This document shows, one piece after another, positions 61,301 to 64,000 of a stretch of DNA of 64,000 bases (its first letter is position 1; the number at the start of each line of letters is the position of its first letter). The translations under genes and the position numbers were made by a program. Under the pieces are notes generated by a model. That model did not search any database. It had not been told where the DNA came from and saw nothing but the letters and a program-made list of their open reading frames with translations. Source of the stretch: Haliclystus octoradiatus (taxonomy: Eukaryota; Cnidaria; Staurozoa; Stauromedusae; Haliclystidae); contig OU744447.1 of the NCBI GenBank assembly GCA_916610825.1, forward strand, positions 28,470,561 through 28,534,560, in the 5' to 3' direction.

Positions 61301-61870
61301 TAATGTATCTTGTCAAACTGTGGTGCAGTCCGTTTATCTATTTTATTTGGATTATTATTCATCTAATTTTTACAAACTTTGTGTAAAAAGAATTCACGGC
61401 TTTTACTGTTGAATCTCATGTTCAATGCCTTCGTAATAGTTCACGGCTTTTGTTGTTGATAATCAAAACAGTTCTCTAGTCGATCTTTTATTCTAAACAT
61501 TATTGTCGAGTCTGTTTATCCTATTTTATTTTGATTATTATACATCTAATTTGTACGAACTTGTAGCCAGTTTTTATTCCAATTTATTCTTTATTACTAT
61601 GTGATTGTTCGTTTTCAAACATTGCATTCGTGTTGTATAATAGATGTCAAGGTTTTTTACAATGACGTGTCAAAAACTCTCTACACTGTTTTCACGTTCT
61701 TTGAACTGTCATGTTAGAAATTGTTCGGCGCCTATACTGTCGCCAAGGCAACCACTGAAATAAATTATGAACCAATCCTCAATATCTTTTTAAATCATTA
61801 ACATGGTTATTTTCATAATATACACTGATGTTGTTTTTTTTAATTTAATAATTATCCTATTTATTTGTGT
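58311..61870 (+). repeat. Terminal-type unit D
   Basis: The leader is of the unit-B subtype, the core is nearly identical to unit A, and the satellite has six units (about 60087-61178; markers 60203, 60388, 60573, 60756, 60939, 61122). At about 61224 the end module breaks off and returns to a body segment beginning GTTCAACTCTTGTTCG. It then runs through another 183-bp unit and a full end module. This gives a composite of 3560 bp. Confidence 0.85.
60087..61178. repeat. 183/185-bp tandem satellite, six units (unit D)
   Basis: Same family and order of 185- and 183-bp units as in unit A but one unit fewer. The first two units of A are fused here at the segment after TTTACTCTATTTTATTTTGA. Confidence 0.9.
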
Positions 61871-64000
61871 GGGGTGGTGGGGCTGTTAAGATTACGGAAG
61901 GCTGCTCGTAATCATACTTCCCCTATTCTACCAAACATGTGTGTTTATATGCTGTTTGTAGTAGCTAAAATAATAACATCAGACTTTTTTGTACATTTTT
62001 AGGTGATGATTTCTGCAGTCTACTATAATTCAGAGAGACGTTTTCATTTTATTTCCAAACTTTATTGATCTAATTGTTTGCGTTTATTTGTGTCTGATTT
62101 TGTTCGATATTTTGTATGGCCTTCGACAAAGGCATTATTGGACGGCGGCAATAACAATGACGTAATAGTTATCAACTAATTATGAAAAGGAAACAACAGC
62201 AAATTTGAATGAGAGAATCCAGCTGCTACCGACCGTGAAATATAATACTGTTTCCGCTTTGTCTGTTAAAATCGTCGCACTGCTAATAATCGAGAGTGAT
62301 CCCCGAAGAAGGTGGATCGGCGGCAGCCCGCCTTCTTCGTTTGCACCAGCTCAACTGCCTTACCTGGTGGCCGAGCGGTAAAATCCCGAAGGGATTTTTA
62401 CTGCAAGCGGCCGCGAAGCGGGCGCGACCGCAGAACGTGCGCCGCGCGTGACGAGTCGTGTTGTTGGAAAGTATAGCGGGGACGGCGTCATCCTGCCGGG
62501 ATAGTTTCTCCTGTGCGCTTCTGAGAGTCGACTTCTACAGCGCCAAAACGGTCGTGCGTATCCAAGACCTATGGTGCTAGTTTCATTTCGATCCGACTTT
62601 TATTTTATTTTATATTAATTTTTAAACTCAAAGTTTCTTGCGTTTTTCAGGGCCGCAAAGGTCGATCACGTGGCTGCGACGTCATTTGGAAATAACAACG
62701 AAACTGCGTCTTTCAATATCCAAACTACGTGCTCCACGACGGTTGCTTTGTGTTTTATATTCCACAGTTTACTTGTTCTTGTGAGTGGCTCGATAATAGA
62801 TCAATTGTTTTGTTGGTTGTTATTAATACTTTGGTGAAATTACTACTTGTCGTTTTATTATCGTCGAAGGTACAACAAGGGCGCACAGCGGCTTGGAAGA
62901 TTGCTGGCCTTTTACTTTAACTTTACCTAGCGCTGCTGTCTTTGGCACACCTTCTCGGCTGCAATGGCAAGCTATTGACGAGACAGTTTCAACTAATCAT
63001 TGGCACAATGACAGGCACACTTTGTTTGGCTTATTGATATTTATTTCTTGCTAAAAACTGTTTGCCAACGGCCGCCGAGAAGGACGCCATTTTATTCTGC
63101 CATGCTTCGACTTCGCTGCTCTTGGCCTTGCTGTTTGAGGCGGACCGTCAACTTCCAAAGGATTTATGGGGATTTAGAAGCTATCTAGTTAACGTCTAAG
63201 GTTAGTAGTGCTGTGCCGTTGTTATTTATTTATCTGTTGTCTAATTGTTTTAGTCGAGAAAAACTGTTTTTTATCCGCGGTGATTGTTGACACGTTTTCT
63301 TTGACAAATTTTTGTATGTCGAAACAACTGTTGTTGTGGAATATCTTTCCAGCAAAACTATTACAATTATCAAGCAAACTTTATTCAGGCACTTGTTTGA
63401 CATTGACAAATGATAGTCTTCTACGCTGTGTTAGAGTTACCCTACTGTTGTGTTTTGATTATTGTGTGTTTGCCGTGTTGAAAACTTTGCAAATGTTTTG
63501 TTCAACTCTTGTTCGAAATAATTTCAACGCCGCTCTTCTACCCTCAAAATCACTGCTATATGTTGATCTGGAATTAATGTATCTTGTCAAACTGTGGTGA
63601 AGTTCGTTTATCTATTTTATTTGGATTATTATTCCTCTAATTTTTACAAACTTTGTGTAAAAAGATTTCACGGCTTTTACTGTTGAATCTCATGTTCAAT
63701 GCCTTCGTAATAGTTCACGGCTTTTGTTGTTGATAATCAAAACAGTTCTCTAGTCAATCTTTTATTCTAAACATTATTGTCGAGTCTGTTTATCCTATTT
63801 TATTTTGATTATTATACATCTAATTTGTACGAACTTGTAGCCAGTTTTTATTCCAATTTATTCTTTGTGACTATGTGAGTGTTCGTTTTCAAACATTGCA
63901 TTCGTGTTGTATAATTCATGTCAAAGTTTTTTACAATGACGTGTCAAAAACTCTCTACACTGTTTTCACGTTCTTTGAACTGTCATGTTAGAAATTGTTC
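61871..64000 (+). repeat. Terminal-type unit E, cut by the window end
   Basis: It starts GGGGTGGTGGGGCTG and has the unit-B type leader. Its CpG core is the most diverged (62368-62690). The core hairpin is shortened symmetrically at 62380-62398 (AAAATCCC, GAA, GGGATTTT). The rest resembles unit C. It runs off the right edge inside the end module. Confidence 0.85.
62304..62339. other. CGAAGAAGG / CCTTCTTCG hairpin, unit E
   Basis: Nine perfect pairs followed by T/G and two G-C pairs; same position relative to the core as in the other units, within the 100 bases before the CpG-rich core. Confidence 0.75.

Noticed and set aside
30316..64000. LTR retrotransposon explanation for the direct repeats flanking the interior
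   Set aside because: The interior has no gag, integrase, protease or reverse transcriptase. Its genes are RepHel and an OB-fold-like protein, and the flanking units occur in tandem without the interior.

Overview
This window is eukaryotic nuclear DNA. It is AT-rich, its genes are split into exons with GT-AG introns, and it holds a decayed non-LTR retrotransposon and satellite-like repeats. It is probably from an invertebrate animal, but the sequence does not fix the species.

The main content is one very large mobile element present twice, head to tail, with a period of about 29.06-29.08 kb. Copy 1 runs from about 1769 and copy 2 from about 30316. The copies differ by scattered single bases, a 1-bp indel, a 21-bp repeat-unit indel and little else. 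Each copy has the same layout. (1) A left terminal module of about 2-2.5 kb with a CpG-rich, hairpin-bearing core. (2) A minus-strand five-exon gene (about 346 or 353 residues) that looks like an OB-fold, RPA-like single-strand DNA-binding protein. (3) A 2.5-kb divergent intergenic region. (4) A plus-strand gene of about 29 exons. Its joined frame stays open through every junction and encodes about 2448 residues: a split CCHC zinc knuckle, a Q/N/S-rich stretch built from duplicated exons, Cys-rich and Helitron-N-like regions, an HUH motif (His-Val-His), a Tyr-x3-Tyr motif, a PIF1-family helicase and a degenerate GIY-YIG-like tail. (5) A 4-kb gene-poor tail.

The HUH, Tyr-x3-Tyr and PIF1 combination identifies a rolling-circle RepHel protein, so this is a giant, intron-rich Helitron-like element (HLE). 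I found no canonical TC...CTRR ends. Each interior is bordered by related direct-repeat units, and extra units without the interior lie at 26946-30315 and from 56027 to the window end. These units are mosaics of one another, which points to unequal exchange or gene conversion.

The first 1.77 kb holds a 5'-truncated CR1/Jockey-type LINE remnant and otherwise unassigned sequence. Copy 1 is joined to it inside the terminal module and lacks that module's first 500 bases.

Both RepHel copies read as intact. The largest exon (13158-14390 against 42237-43469) shows four differences, all synonymous, which suggests recent constraint. Exon borders were worked out by eye from splice consensus and phase. 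Domain names come from motif recognition, not from a search.
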